Below, piece by piece: positions 1 through 7,179 of a stretch of 31,074 bases of DNA. Source of the DNA: an uncultured Collinsella sp. (GTDB lineage Bacteria; Actinomycetota; Coriobacteriia; Coriobacteriales; Coriobacteriaceae). The position numbers were made by a program, and so were the translations under genes. Every line of letters starts with the position of its first letter. Position 1 is the stretch's first letter. Location: positions 1 to 31,074 of the forward strand of contig UQHR01000027.1 of the NCBI GenBank assembly GCA_900540905.1, written 5' to 3'. The notes under the pieces were generated by a model. It did no database searches, was not told the DNA's origin, and saw only the letters and a program-made list of their open reading frames with translations.

Positions 1-55
1 GTCATGCCGAAATGGCGCGAAGCACGCGGTTGACAAAACTATAGAGACACGTCCC
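1..55. repeat. 55-bp inverted terminal sequence, left copy
   Basis: These 55 bases are the exact reverse complement of 31020-31074; the match stops at base 56. Both ends of the window therefore read outward into the same sequence. A match of exactly 55 bases, a common assembler k-mer length, suggests that both ends stop at copies of one genomic repeat. The repeat supplies the stop codon and last codons of the HepT-like gene. Confidence 0.9.
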
Positions 56-413
56 TCAACTGACAGAAAGCGGGGATATAGACGTTCAAGATGCGCTGAA
101 TCAAATCTTGAGCGAGCTTGTTGTCGTAGATATGGACGTTCGTATTGCGGTCTCTGAGCATGTCTAGCCAGGCCGCCTCATCAATAAAGTCGTAGAATCG
201 GTACGACTCCTTCACGATGGCACGAGGAGACCCCGACGCGGCAAGCGTGGCGCCCTCATACTCGAGCAGACGCTTAAGGAGCTTCCAGCTCAGTTCAAAT
301 TGAAGATTGAACTTATTAATCAATCCACTCTGAACAAAATCATTGTTGAGATCCTGATTGGGCGCATCCTCAAGATTCGCCAAGGCGCTAACAAAGTTCT
401 CATATTTTTTCAT
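39..413 (-). CDS. hepT: HepT-like HEPN-domain RNase toxin (HI0074 family)
   Basis: This 124-residue protein resembles the HI0074 'nucleotidyltransferase substrate-binding' family, now known as HepT-type HEPN RNases. The diagnostic Rx4HxY motif is present as Arg89-x4-His94-x-Tyr96 (RNTNVHIY); in the family Arg and His are catalytic and Tyr is the residue modified by the partner. The N-terminal half is a predicted helical bundle (FELSWKLLKRLLEYEG). The start codon lies inside the end of the upstream nucleotidyltransferase gene (14-base overlap), the usual arrangement for these pairs. The last five codons and the stop lie inside the 55-bp repeat at the window edge, so the native C-terminus could differ by a few residues. 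By family knowledge it would cut RNA, possibly tRNA, when not neutralised. RNase activity is inferred here. Confidence 0.8.
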   Translation of the reverse strand: MKKYENFVSALANLEDAPNQDLNNDFVQSGLINKFNLQFELSWKLLKRLLEYEGATLAASGSPRAIVKESYRFYDFIDEAAWLDMLRDRNTNVHIYDNKLAQDLIQRILNVYIPAFCQLRDVSL

Positions 414-687
414 ACAGAATCACACCATCCCTGGCAATCTCATCGAGCAATTGCTGCGAGAGGGACTCGTCGAGATTGACGACATCTACATCTAAAAGAG
501 TATCAAGATGTTCCTCGATCAAATTTGAGAAACGGCCGAAATCCCGGCAACCTGCTACGGCGATGTCAATATCGCTCTTGGGCAAGTTGTCGCCTCGAGC
601 ACGAGAACCAAACAACACGACCTTCTCGGCGTCACATTCCCGAGCAAAAACTTCGATTTGCTTGTACACCTTGTCGAGAGATGCCAT
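400..687 (-). CDS. mntA: MntA-like minimal nucleotidyltransferase antitoxin
   Basis: A 95-residue minimal nucleotidyltransferase. The signature GSx10DxD is intact: Gly27-Ser28, then Asp39 and Asp41 (GSRARG...SDIDIAV), with a further acidic strand LLDVDVVNLD that can supply the third metal-binding Asp. In MntA-HepT systems this enzyme AMPylates the HepT tyrosine and so neutralises it. The ATG at 687 is preferred over a GTG six bases upstream because AGGGG sits five bases before the ATG. It follows the Rrf2 regulator stop codon by 8 bases and overlaps the HepT-like gene by 14, so all three are probably one transcript. The family also contains substrate-modifying enzymes outside toxin-antitoxin pairs, but the partner makes that less likely. 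Confidence 0.8.
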   Translation of the reverse strand: MASLDKVYKQIEVFARECDAEKVVLFGSRARGDNLPKSDIDIAVAGCRDFGRFSNLIEEHLDTLLDVDVVNLDESLSQQLLDEIARDGVILYEKI

Positions 688-695
688 TTGCACCC

Positions 696-1127
696 CTACA
701 GCTTAATGTCAAAGTTGATTTCGGGGACGGCGGCCAGGTCGGCCAACGTCACGCCGTCGACGTACTTTTCGATCACGTCGTCCAGACCGCGCCAGAACTT
801 GACCGTTGAGCACAGATCGCTGCGGGTGCAGCTGTTGTCGATGCCATCGCACGCCACCGGAGCCGTGCTGCCCTCGACGGCACGCAAGATGTCGCCGGCA
901 CGCACTTCGGCCGGGTCTTTGGCCATCATGTAGCCGCCGCCCTTGCCGCGCACGCTCTTAAGCAGGCCCGCCTTCATAAGCGGACGGACCAGCTGCTCCA
1001 GATACTTCTGCGAAATGCGCTCGCGGTCGGCAACCTCGCGCAGGGCAATCTTGCCCTCGGCGTCACCGAGCGCTGCAATATAAATCATCAAACGGAGGGC
1101 ATAGCGGCCCTTAGAAGAAATGAGCAT
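696..1127 (-). CDS. Rrf2-family (IscR-like) transcriptional regulator
   Basis: A 143-residue Rrf2 protein. The N-terminal winged helix starts MLISSKGRYALR and contains the recognition-helix type sequence ERISQKYLEQLVRPL, followed by the wing SVRGKGGGYMMA. Three cysteines (Cys93, Cys100, Cys106) sit where IscR-type members bind a [2Fe-2S] cluster, with C-x6-C-x5-C spacing. The start at 1127 is chosen because GGAAGG lies six bases upstream and the protein then begins exactly like family members; a longer frame reaching 1181 has no such support. It is divergent from the suf operon with about 180 bp between the start codons, so it most likely senses Fe-S status and represses suf and itself. It leads directly into the nucleotidyltransferase/HEPN pair. 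Direct control of suf is inference. Confidence 0.88.
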   Translation of the reverse strand: MLISSKGRYALRLMIYIAALGDAEGKIALREVADRERISQKYLEQLVRPLMKAGLLKSVRGKGGGYMMAKDPAEVRAGDILRAVEGSTAPVACDGIDNSCTRSDLCSTVKFWRGLDDVIEKYVDGVTLADLAAVPEINFDIKL

Positions 1128-1199
1128 ACCTAGCCTTCCATAGCGCTGGGGACAAGTACTTCCGATGAATTTGTCCCACAATCTGAAAAGTCGAGTGGA

Positions 1200-1307
1200 T
1201 TAGTCGGGTTTTCCCTTGACTAACGCCGAACCCATAGTAACTTTATTCCGAGAAGATTCCTAGGGTTTAGTACACCTATGAGTACACCATATACAGAGAG
1301 GAACAGC
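1200..1307 (+). promoter_or_regulatory. suf promoter region with candidate Rrf2 operator
   Basis: An inverted repeat TTAGTC (1200-1205) / GACTAA (1218-1223) with a 12-base spacer overlaps a -35-like TTGACT at 1216-1221. A modest -10 candidate TAACTT follows at 1238-1243 after 16 bases. A second feature is the tandem octamer AGTACACC at 1269-1276 and 1281-1288, between the promoter and the sufC ribosome binding site (AGAGAGG at 1295-1301). The inverted repeat fits a dyad operator for the divergent Rrf2 protein, but no binding-site model could be run. Confidence 0.4.
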
Positions 1308-2075
1308 ATGAGCGCAAATCCGCTGCTTTCCATCGAAGGTCTGACAGCCTCCGTGGACGAGAAGACCATCCTCCACAACGTTAACCTCAACGTCGCCGCC
1401 GGCGAGACCCACGTGCTGATGGGCCCAAACGGCGCCGGCAAGTCCACCCTCGGCCACCTGGTCATGGGCGACCCCGTCTACACGGTCAACGACGGCCGCA
1501 TTGTCTTTGACGGCCAGGACATCACCGAGCTCACCACCGATAAGCGCTCGCGCGCCGGCCTGTTCCTGAGCTTCCAGGCCCCGGTCGAGATCCCGGGCGT
1601 GCCGCTGTCGAGCTTTTTGCGCGCCAGCATCGCCGGACGCCCCGGCCTGGAAATGAAGGGCAAGGAGTTCCGCCGTCGCGTCAAGGAGCTCGCGGCCGAG
1701 CTCAACATGGATACCGCCTACCTCAACCGTGAGCTGGGCGTGGGCTTCTCGGGCGGCGAGAAAAAGAAGGTCGAGATGCTCCAGCTTCTGCTGCTGCAGC
1801 CCAAGCTCGCCATCCTAGATGAGACCGACTCGGGCCTGGACGTCGACGCGCTTTCCACCGTCAGCCACGGCATGGATGCCTATCGCAAGAGCTGCGACGG
1901 CTCCATGCTCATCATCACGCACAACACGCGCATCCTGGAGCACCTGGATGTCGACCACGTCCACGTTATGGTCAAGGGCCACATCGTGCGCGAGGACGAC
2001 GCCTCGCTCATCCCCTGGATCGATAAGAACGGCTTTGAGACCTTCGAGCGCGAGGCCGCCGAGCAGCGGGCGTAA
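1308..2075 (+). CDS. sufC: SufC, Fe-S assembly ABC-type ATPase
   Basis: This 255-residue ATPase drives the SufBCD scaffold in iron-sulfur cluster assembly in the cytoplasm. Walker A is GPNGAGKST (39-47), the Q-loop is FQAP with Gln90, the SufC-type signature is SGGEKKK (148-154), Walker B is LAILDE (167-172), and the H-loop is IITHNTR. SufC differs from transporter ATPases by the GEKKK form of the signature, seen here. The start at 1308 is chosen because AGAGAGG lies six bases upstream; an in-frame ATG at 1278 lacks a good site and would add a non-conserved tail. First gene of sufCBDSU, with sufB starting 12 bases after its stop. Confidence 0.97.
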   Translation: MSANPLLSIEGLTASVDEKTILHNVNLNVAAGETHVLMGPNGAGKSTLGHLVMGDPVYTVNDGRIVFDGQDITELTTDKRSRAGLFLSFQAPVEIPGVPLSSFLRASIAGRPGLEMKGKEFRRRVKELAAELNMDTAYLNRELGVGFSGGEKKKVEMLQLLLLQPKLAILDETDSGLDVDALSTVSHGMDAYRKSCDGSMLIITHNTRILEHLDVDHVHVMVKGHIVREDDASLIPWIDKNGFETFEREAAEQRA

Positions 2076-2087
2076 AGGGGCGACGCA

Positions 2088-3500
2088 ATGACCAAGAACC
2101 GCACCGAGGTCGCGGACATCGACCGCAGCCTCTACGACTTCACCTATGGCGAGGAGGGATTCGAGCGCCTCGACGCCGGCATCACGCCCGACATCGTGCG
2201 CGAAATCAGCGCCAAGAAGGACGAGCCGCAGTGGATGCTCGACCTGCGTCTCAAGTCCCTCGAGATCTTCAATCGTTTTCCCGACCCGACGTGGGGCCCC
2301 TCCATCGAGGGCCTGGACATGGACAACATCGTCACCTACGTCAAGCCCAACACCGACCAAAAGCACGACTGGGAGTCGGTGCCCGACGACATCAAGAACA
2401 CCTTTGAGCGCCTGGGCATCCCCGAGGCCGAGCGCAGCTACCTGGCAGGCGTCGGCGCACAGTACGACTCCGAGCTCGTCTACCACAACATGCAGGACAC
2501 CGCGTCCAAGATGGGTATCGTCTACTCCGGCATTGAGGAGGCCCTGCACGATCCGCAGTGGGAGCCGCTCATCCACGAGAAGTTTATGACGCTCATCCCG
2601 CCCACCGATCACAAGTTTGCGGCCCTGCACGGCGCCGTGTGGTCGGGCGGCTCGTTTGTCTACGTGCCCAAGGGCACCAAGCTTGACTTCCCGCTGCAGA
2701 GCTACTTCCGCCTCAACGCCAAGGGCGCCGGCCAGTTTGAGCACACGCTCATCATCGTCGAGGCCGACGCCGACCTGCACTTTATCGAGGGCTGCTCCGC
2801 GCCCAAGTACAACGTGGCCAATCTCCACGCCGGCGCCGTGGAGCTCTTTGTGGGCAAGCGTGCGCACCTGCGCTATTCGACCATCGAGAACTGGTCCAAG
2901 AACATGTACAACCTCAACACCAAGCGTGCGCGTGTGGACGAGGACGGCGACATCGAGTGGATCAGCGGCTCCTTCGGCAGCCACGTGGGTTATCTCTACC
3001 CCATGAGCGTGCTCAACGGCCGCCGCGCTCGCTCGAGCTTTACCGGCATCACCTTTGCCGGTGCCGGCCAGAACCTCGACACCGGCTGCAAAGTCGTGCT
3101 CAACGCGCCCGAGACCTCGGCGACCGTCGAGACCAAGGGCATCTCCAAGAGCGGCGGCATCCAGACCTTCCGCAGCTCCATCGTGGCCACGCCCAAGGCC
3201 GAGGGCTCCAAGGCAACCGTGAGCTGCCAGTCGCTCATGCTCGACGACCAGAGCCGCTCCGATACCATCCCCGCCATGGACATCCGCGCCAAGAACGTCG
3301 ACATCGGCCACGAGGCCACCATCGGCCGCATCGGCGACGACAAGGTGTTCTACCTGATGAGCCGCGGTATCTCGGAGGAAGAGGCCCGCACCATGATCGT
3401 CAACGGCTTTGCCAACCCGGTCTCCAAAGAGCTGCCGCTTGAGTACGCCGTTGAGATGAACAACCTGATCAAGCTCGAGATGGAAGGAGCGATCGGATAA
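2088..3500 (+). CDS. sufB: SufB, Fe-S scaffold subunit
   Basis: A 470-residue SufB, the main scaffold subunit on which [Fe-S] clusters form within SufBC2D. The family-typical stretches YVPKGT, FIEGCSAPKY (Cys236), TIENWSKNMYNL and DGDIEWISGSFGS are all present, as is the C-terminal IGRIGDDKVFYLMSRG segment that contacts SufC. The length is normal. An AGGGG ribosome binding site precedes the ATG. The stop and the sufD start share one base (TAATG), implying coupled translation in roughly equal amounts. The first 50 residues (YGEEGFERLDAGIT, SLEIFNRFPDPTWGP) are also standard for Gram-positive-type SufB. No damage to the frame was seen. Confidence 0.97.
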   Translation: MTKNRTEVADIDRSLYDFTYGEEGFERLDAGITPDIVREISAKKDEPQWMLDLRLKSLEIFNRFPDPTWGPSIEGLDMDNIVTYVKPNTDQKHDWESVPDDIKNTFERLGIPEAERSYLAGVGAQYDSELVYHNMQDTASKMGIVYSGIEEALHDPQWEPLIHEKFMTLIPPTDHKFAALHGAVWSGGSFVYVPKGTKLDFPLQSYFRLNAKGAGQFEHTLIIVEADADLHFIEGCSAPKYNVANLHAGAVELFVGKRAHLRYSTIENWSKNMYNLNTKRARVDEDGDIEWISGSFGSHVGYLYPMSVLNGRRARSSFTGITFAGAGQNLDTGCKVVLNAPETSATVETKGISKSGGIQTFRSSIVATPKAEGSKATVSCQSLMLDDQSRSDTIPAMDIRAKNVDIGHEATIGRIGDDKVFYLMSRGISEEEARTMIVNGFANPVSKELPLEYAVEMNNLIKLEMEGAIG

Positions 3501-4771
3501 TGAAACAGGAAACCAACACCGCTGCAACCACACTCGAGCAGGTTAATGCGATGCCGGCCGCCACTTGGGGTTGGCTCAAGATGAACCAGACCAAGCTCGA
3601 GCTTTCGGACGAACTTGTCACCGCTCCCGCCGAGGCCGTTGAGGTCGAGGGCCTGGACGAGCAGCTTGCCGGCACGGCCGACGCCTTCGACGCCGCCATG
3701 GAAGCCATGGCCGAGCGCTTCCCCGAGCGCCGTACCGCTGCCCCCGGTGATGCCGCCGATCGTGCCCGCATCACGCCCGAGACCGAGCTCGACGTGCCCG
3801 CCACCTCTGTCTACCAGGCCGGCGCTATCAAGCTCGAGGAGGAACTCTCCCCTGCCGAGGCCTTCGAGACCGGTATGGGCGAGGCTGCCTACACCTACCT
3901 GGCCGACCACGCCACCAAGCGCATCGTCATCGATGTGCCCGCGTACCAGCACGCCACGGTTACTGCACGCGTGAGTGGCGTCGACGCTGCCGCGGCCATC
4001 GCCGCCATCGATGTCGTCGCCCATCCGCAGGCAACGCTCGACCTGAAGATCGCCCTGGACTCCCCCGTTGCCGGCGAGGGCGTCGTGGGTTCCGTGCTAC
4101 GCGTGTGCGCCCACGAGTACGCCACCGTCAACGTGACCTGCACGCAGACGCTCGACGACAGCTGGATCGCGCTCGACGACACCGGCCTGTTCCTAGACGA
4201 GGGCGCGCGCGTCAACGTGCAGCACACTGTCCTGGGTGCCGGCGCCAGCGCTACCGGCCTTGCCGGCGACCTGCTGGGCGATACCGCCAAGGTGACGATC
4301 GATACCGATTACCTGGGTGCCCGCGAACAAGTACGCGACTTTAACTACGAGCTGCGCCACCGCGGCCGCAAGACCGAGTGCGAAATCGACGCCAACGGCG
4401 TGCTGACCGGCACGTCCAAGAAGGTCTATCGCGGCACCATCGACCTCGTACACGGCTGCAAGGGCGCCACCGGCACCGAGCGCGAGACCGTACTGCTCGC
4501 CAACAAGGGCGTCGACAACAAGACCGTTCCCGTCATTCTCTGTGACGAGGACGACGTCGCCGGCAATCACGGCGCCACCATCGGTCACGTCCGCGACGAG
4601 CAGCTGTTCTACCTCACCTGCCGCGGCCTTGACCAAAACGCCGCCGAGGATCTGTTCATCCGCGCCAAGCTGGAGGACGCCGCGCTTTCCGCCACCGATG
4701 AGCGTACCCGCGCCGCCGTCATCCGTCTGGGCAACAACCTGATCGATAACTTTGAAGAGGAGCTCGCATGA
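3500..4771 (+). CDS. sufD: SufD, Fe-S scaffold subunit
   Basis: A 423-residue SufD, partner of SufB and SufC in the scaffold complex. The C-terminal beta-helix region carries the family pattern: NYELRHRGRKTECEID, KKVYRGTIDLVHGCKGA and NHGATIGHVRDEQLFYLTCRGL. His569-type numbering is not applicable here, but the NHGATIG histidine sits where SufD supplies a conserved residue at the SufB interface. The N-terminal 130 residues are acidic and poorly conserved, as usual for SufD, and include the substrate-like sequence ATWGWLKMNQ. It begins on the last base of sufB and overlaps sufS by four bases (ATGA). Gene order C-B-D-S-U differs from the Bacillus order C-D-S-U-B. Confidence 0.95.
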   Translation: MKQETNTAATTLEQVNAMPAATWGWLKMNQTKLELSDELVTAPAEAVEVEGLDEQLAGTADAFDAAMEAMAERFPERRTAAPGDAADRARITPETELDVPATSVYQAGAIKLEEELSPAEAFETGMGEAAYTYLADHATKRIVIDVPAYQHATVTARVSGVDAAAAIAAIDVVAHPQATLDLKIALDSPVAGEGVVGSVLRVCAHEYATVNVTCTQTLDDSWIALDDTGLFLDEGARVNVQHTVLGAGASATGLAGDLLGDTAKVTIDTDYLGAREQVRDFNYELRHRGRKTECEIDANGVLTGTSKKVYRGTIDLVHGCKGATGTERETVLLANKGVDNKTVPVILCDEDDVAGNHGATIGHVRDEQLFYLTCRGLDQNAAEDLFIRAKLEDAALSATDERTRAAVIRLGNNLIDNFEEELA

Positions 4772-6093
4772 TCGATACCGAGCACGTTAAATGCGATACC
4801 TGCACCGCACCGGAGCCCATGGAGCTCGACGCCAGCGACGAGGCTTCGCGCGGCTGGCCCACCGTGGACATAGAGACTAATCCCTACAAGGCGCAGTTCC
4901 CGCTGTTCCAGCAGCATCCCGAGATCGCCTTCCTCGATAGCGCCGCCACCGCGCAGCGCCCCGCTTGCGTGCTCGACGCCGAGCGCGATTTCTACCAGCG
5001 CATGAACGCCAACCCGCTGCGCGGCTTGTACTCATTGTCCGTCGAGGCCACCGATGCCATCGCCAAGGTCCGCCAGCAGATCGCCGACCTCATCGGCGCC
5101 GCCCAGGCTAACGAAGTCGTCTTCACCCGCAACACCAGCGAGTCGCTCAACCTAGTCGCCAAGAGCTTTGCGCCCACAGTGCTGGAGCCCGGCGACGAGG
5201 TCGTCATCACCGTCATGGAGCACCACTCCAACCTGATCCCGTGGCAGCAGGTCTGCCGCGAGACCGGTGCCAAGCTTGTCTACCTCTATCCCACCAAGAC
5301 CGGCCAGCTCACCACCGAGGAGGTTCTGGCCAAGGTGGGTCCCAAGACCAAGATTCTGGCCGTGGGTCAGGTCTCCAACGTGTTAGGCGTCGAGAACCCG
5401 GTCAAGAACCTCGGCAAGCTCGTGCACAAGTATGGCGGCTATCTGGTCGTCGACGGCGCGCAGTCGCTGCCGCACATGCCGGTCAACGTGGCCGATCTGG
5501 GCGCCGACTTCTTTGCCTTTAGCGCGCACAAGGCCATGGGTCCCATGGGCATCGGCGTGCTGTGGGGCAAGATGGACCTACTCAACGCCATGCCGCCCAT
5601 GCTCACCGGCGGCGAGATGATCGATTCGGTCACCGAGCAGGACGCCGTCTGGGCGCCCGTCCCCGAGAAGTTCGAGGCCGGCACGCAGGACGCCGCCGGC
5701 ATCTTCGCCACAGGCGCGGCGCTTGATTACCTCGTCAACACGGTTGGCTACGAAAACATCCAGGCACGCGAGCAGGCACTCGTCCACTACCTGATGGGCG
5801 AGCTCATGCAGCTCGACTTTGTCCAGATCATCGGCTCCATTTATTGGGACAACCATCACGGCGTCGTCAGCTTTAACGTCAAGGGCATCCACCCGCACGA
5901 TGTCGCGAGCATCATGGACATGGACGGGGTGTGCATCCGCGCCGGTCACCACTGCGCGCAACCGCTGCTCACCTGGCTGGGCGTCGAGAACCTTGCCTGC
6001 TGCCGCGCCAGCGTGGCTTTCTACAACGACAAGGCCGACATCGATAAGTTCATCGCCGGTCTGCATCACGTTTGGAGCACGTTCAATGGGTAA
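4768..6093 (+). CDS. sufS: SufS cysteine desulfurase with N-terminal extension
   Basis: A 441-residue type II cysteine desulfurase that takes sulfur from cysteine for cluster assembly, using pyridoxal phosphate. The Schiff-base lysine is Lys255 (FSAHKAMGP) and the catalytic cysteine is Cys396 (RAGHHCAQPLL). The ATHR-like strand FTRNTSESLNLVA and the VMEHHSN motif are also present. Compared with typical SufS proteins of about 405 residues there is an N-terminal extension of about 35, containing a CxxC (Cys9, Cys12) and an acidic stretch before the conserved start (PYKAQFPLFQ). The start is fixed by the ATGA overlap with sufD, although a later internal start is possible. sufU begins eight bases before its stop, which fits the SufS-SufU pairing of organisms lacking SufE. 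Confidence 0.95.
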   Translation: MIDTEHVKCDTCTAPEPMELDASDEASRGWPTVDIETNPYKAQFPLFQQHPEIAFLDSAATAQRPACVLDAERDFYQRMNANPLRGLYSLSVEATDAIAKVRQQIADLIGAAQANEVVFTRNTSESLNLVAKSFAPTVLEPGDEVVITVMEHHSNLIPWQQVCRETGAKLVYLYPTKTGQLTTEEVLAKVGPKTKILAVGQVSNVLGVENPVKNLGKLVHKYGGYLVVDGAQSLPHMPVNVADLGADFFAFSAHKAMGPMGIGVLWGKMDLLNAMPPMLTGGEMIDSVTEQDAVWAPVPEKFEAGTQDAAGIFATGAALDYLVNTVGYENIQAREQALVHYLMGELMQLDFVQIIGSIYWDNHHGVVSFNVKGIHPHDVASIMDMDGVCIRAGHHCAQPLLTWLGVENLACCRASVAFYNDKADIDKFIAGLHHVWSTFNG

Positions 6094-6520
6094 TCTGTAC
6101 ACCTCCACCACGTTTATGGAGCACAACTCGCACCCCGACTACAAGTACGAGATGGATGCCCCCACGCACGAGCACGACGGTATTAACCCCAGCTGCGGCG
6201 ACGAGCTCACCTTGCAGCTGCGTGTCGAGAACGGCGTTATCGAGGAGGCCTCGTTTACCGGTCACGGCTGCGCCATCAGCCAGGCCAGCGCCGATATCAT
6301 GGCCGACCTCATCACCGGCGAGACGGTCGAGGAGGCACGCCGCTTGGCCGGGCTCTTCCTCGCCATGATCCGCGGCGAGCAGCTCTCAGAGGAAGACCTG
6401 GAAGATCTGGACGAGGCCGCCCAGCTTCAGGACATCTCGCACATGCCCGCCCGCGTCAAGTGCGCCGAGCTCGCCTGGCGCACCCTCGACGGCATGCTCG
6501 AGGGGCAAGCTAACCAGTAG
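6086..6520 (+). CDS. sufU: SufU, zinc-dependent sulfurtransferase
   Basis: A 144-residue SufU. The zinc ligands are conserved: Cys37 and Asp39 (NPSCGDE), Cys62 (GHGCAIS) and Cys126 (ARVKCAELAW). The stretch between Cys62 and Cys126 is long, as in SufU and unlike IscU. SufU accepts the persulfide from SufS by zinc-ligand exchange and passes sulfur to SufB. The start at 6086 overlaps the end of sufS by eight bases. No sufA or sufE gene is seen nearby. A strong terminator lies 30 bases after its stop, so it ends the operon. Confidence 0.95.
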   Translation: MGNLYTSTTFMEHNSHPDYKYEMDAPTHEHDGINPSCGDELTLQLRVENGVIEEASFTGHGCAISQASADIMADLITGETVEEARRLAGLFLAMIRGEQLSEEDLEDLDEAAQLQDISHMPARVKCAELAWRTLDGMLEGQANQ

Positions 6521-6550
6521 CGGATGCCCCAAATCCAAGGATTTTGATTA

Positions 6551-6583
6551 CCGAGCCGCCCGATACGGGCGGCTCGGCTTTTT
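6551..6583 (+). terminator. Rho-independent terminator of the suf operon
   Basis: A perfect 12-bp stem (6551-6562 with 6566-6577), a three-base loop ATA and a T5 run follow the sufU stop codon by 30 bases. Confidence 0.92.
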
Positions 6584-6910
6584 CATAACGAGCGCGGATA
6601 CACAGTCCGCGCGTCCGGCGCCCCGTCTGTCATTTATCGCACGGCCAACCGCGAACACGAGCGTTTTCCACCGTACCAAAGGCTTACGGCAGGGCCACGG
6701 ACCCGCCAAGCAATGTGCCAAGCCCTGTCCTACTGGGCTCCGGCTCGCCTCGCGCCTGCCGCAGACGGGTCCCATAGGGTGCGGCGTGCATTTTTTCGAG
6801 TATTCTGCACGCCAAGTCGTGTGTATACGCGTCGGAAGCGTTAATCAACATCTCCGGTCGCCTTTATATTGCGTTTTAGAACAAGTATCGCGACCTCAGG
6901 GGACGCAAAC
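6584..6910. other. Structured intergenic stretch, possible small RNA
   Basis: No convincing protein gene. Three nested or adjacent stems stand out: CCCGTCTG (6622-6629) with CAGACGGG (6762-6769); CGGCAGG (6687-6693) with CCTGCCG (6755-6761); and AGCCC (6721-6725) with GGGCT (6735-6739). A T6 run follows at 6791-6796, itself inside a GGCGTGCA (6783-6790) / TGCACGCC (6806-6813) hairpin. Together this could be an RNA of about 190 nt on the plus strand, but I do not recognise it as SRP, 6S, tmRNA or RNase P RNA. A promoter-like TATATT at 6865-6870 probably serves the small gene downstream. Confidence 0.3.
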
Positions 6911-7036
6911 ATGAGCTTCGGGAGCGCATCGGCAGGCATAAATAGCTTCAGGACCCGTATGTTGCTAAATTACGGCGGCGCCGACAGTACCACGATGCAG
7001 AAAACTCCGCTTTTTGCACGGCGCAGACGGGGGTAG
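6911..7036 (+). CDS. Small basic protein, function unknown
   Basis: A 41-codon open frame with unusually good expression signals for its size: AGGGGA at 6898-6903, seven bases before the ATG, and a -10-like TATATT at 6865-6870 about 40 bases upstream. The product begins MSFGSASAGINSFRTR and ends in an arginine-rich tail ARRRRG. I recognise no family. A second internal ATG lies at 6959. It sits just beyond the 3' end of the decayed transposase, on the opposite strand, so it could be part of a transposase-associated repeat. Bases 7037-7179 hold no gene, but show two loosely similar segments (TTTTTGCACGGCG and TTTTATGCAAGACGGCG). Confidence 0.35.
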   Translation: MSFGSASAGINSFRTRMLLNYGGADSTTMQKTPLFARRRRG

Positions 7037-7179
7037 GTACGGGCAAAACCGAGCAGAGGCGTTATTTTATGCAAGACGGCGATCGTTCTATGCAAATCAA
7101 GAAGTGCAGTTGCCGTAACAATCTTTTAGAGCAATGGCTGCAGCATATGGGCGACCCCAGCTGCGGTGCCCGGGCGGCC

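Noticed and set aside
1815..3533. 572-codon open frame on the minus strand across sufC/sufB
   Set aside because: It mirrors the codon pattern of sufB in this high-GC DNA, has Ala/Val/Leu/Gly-rich low-complexity composition and no start signals.
6548..6775. 75-codon minus-strand protein gene
   Set aside because: It overlaps the suf terminator and a folded region, and has no ribosome binding site or family.
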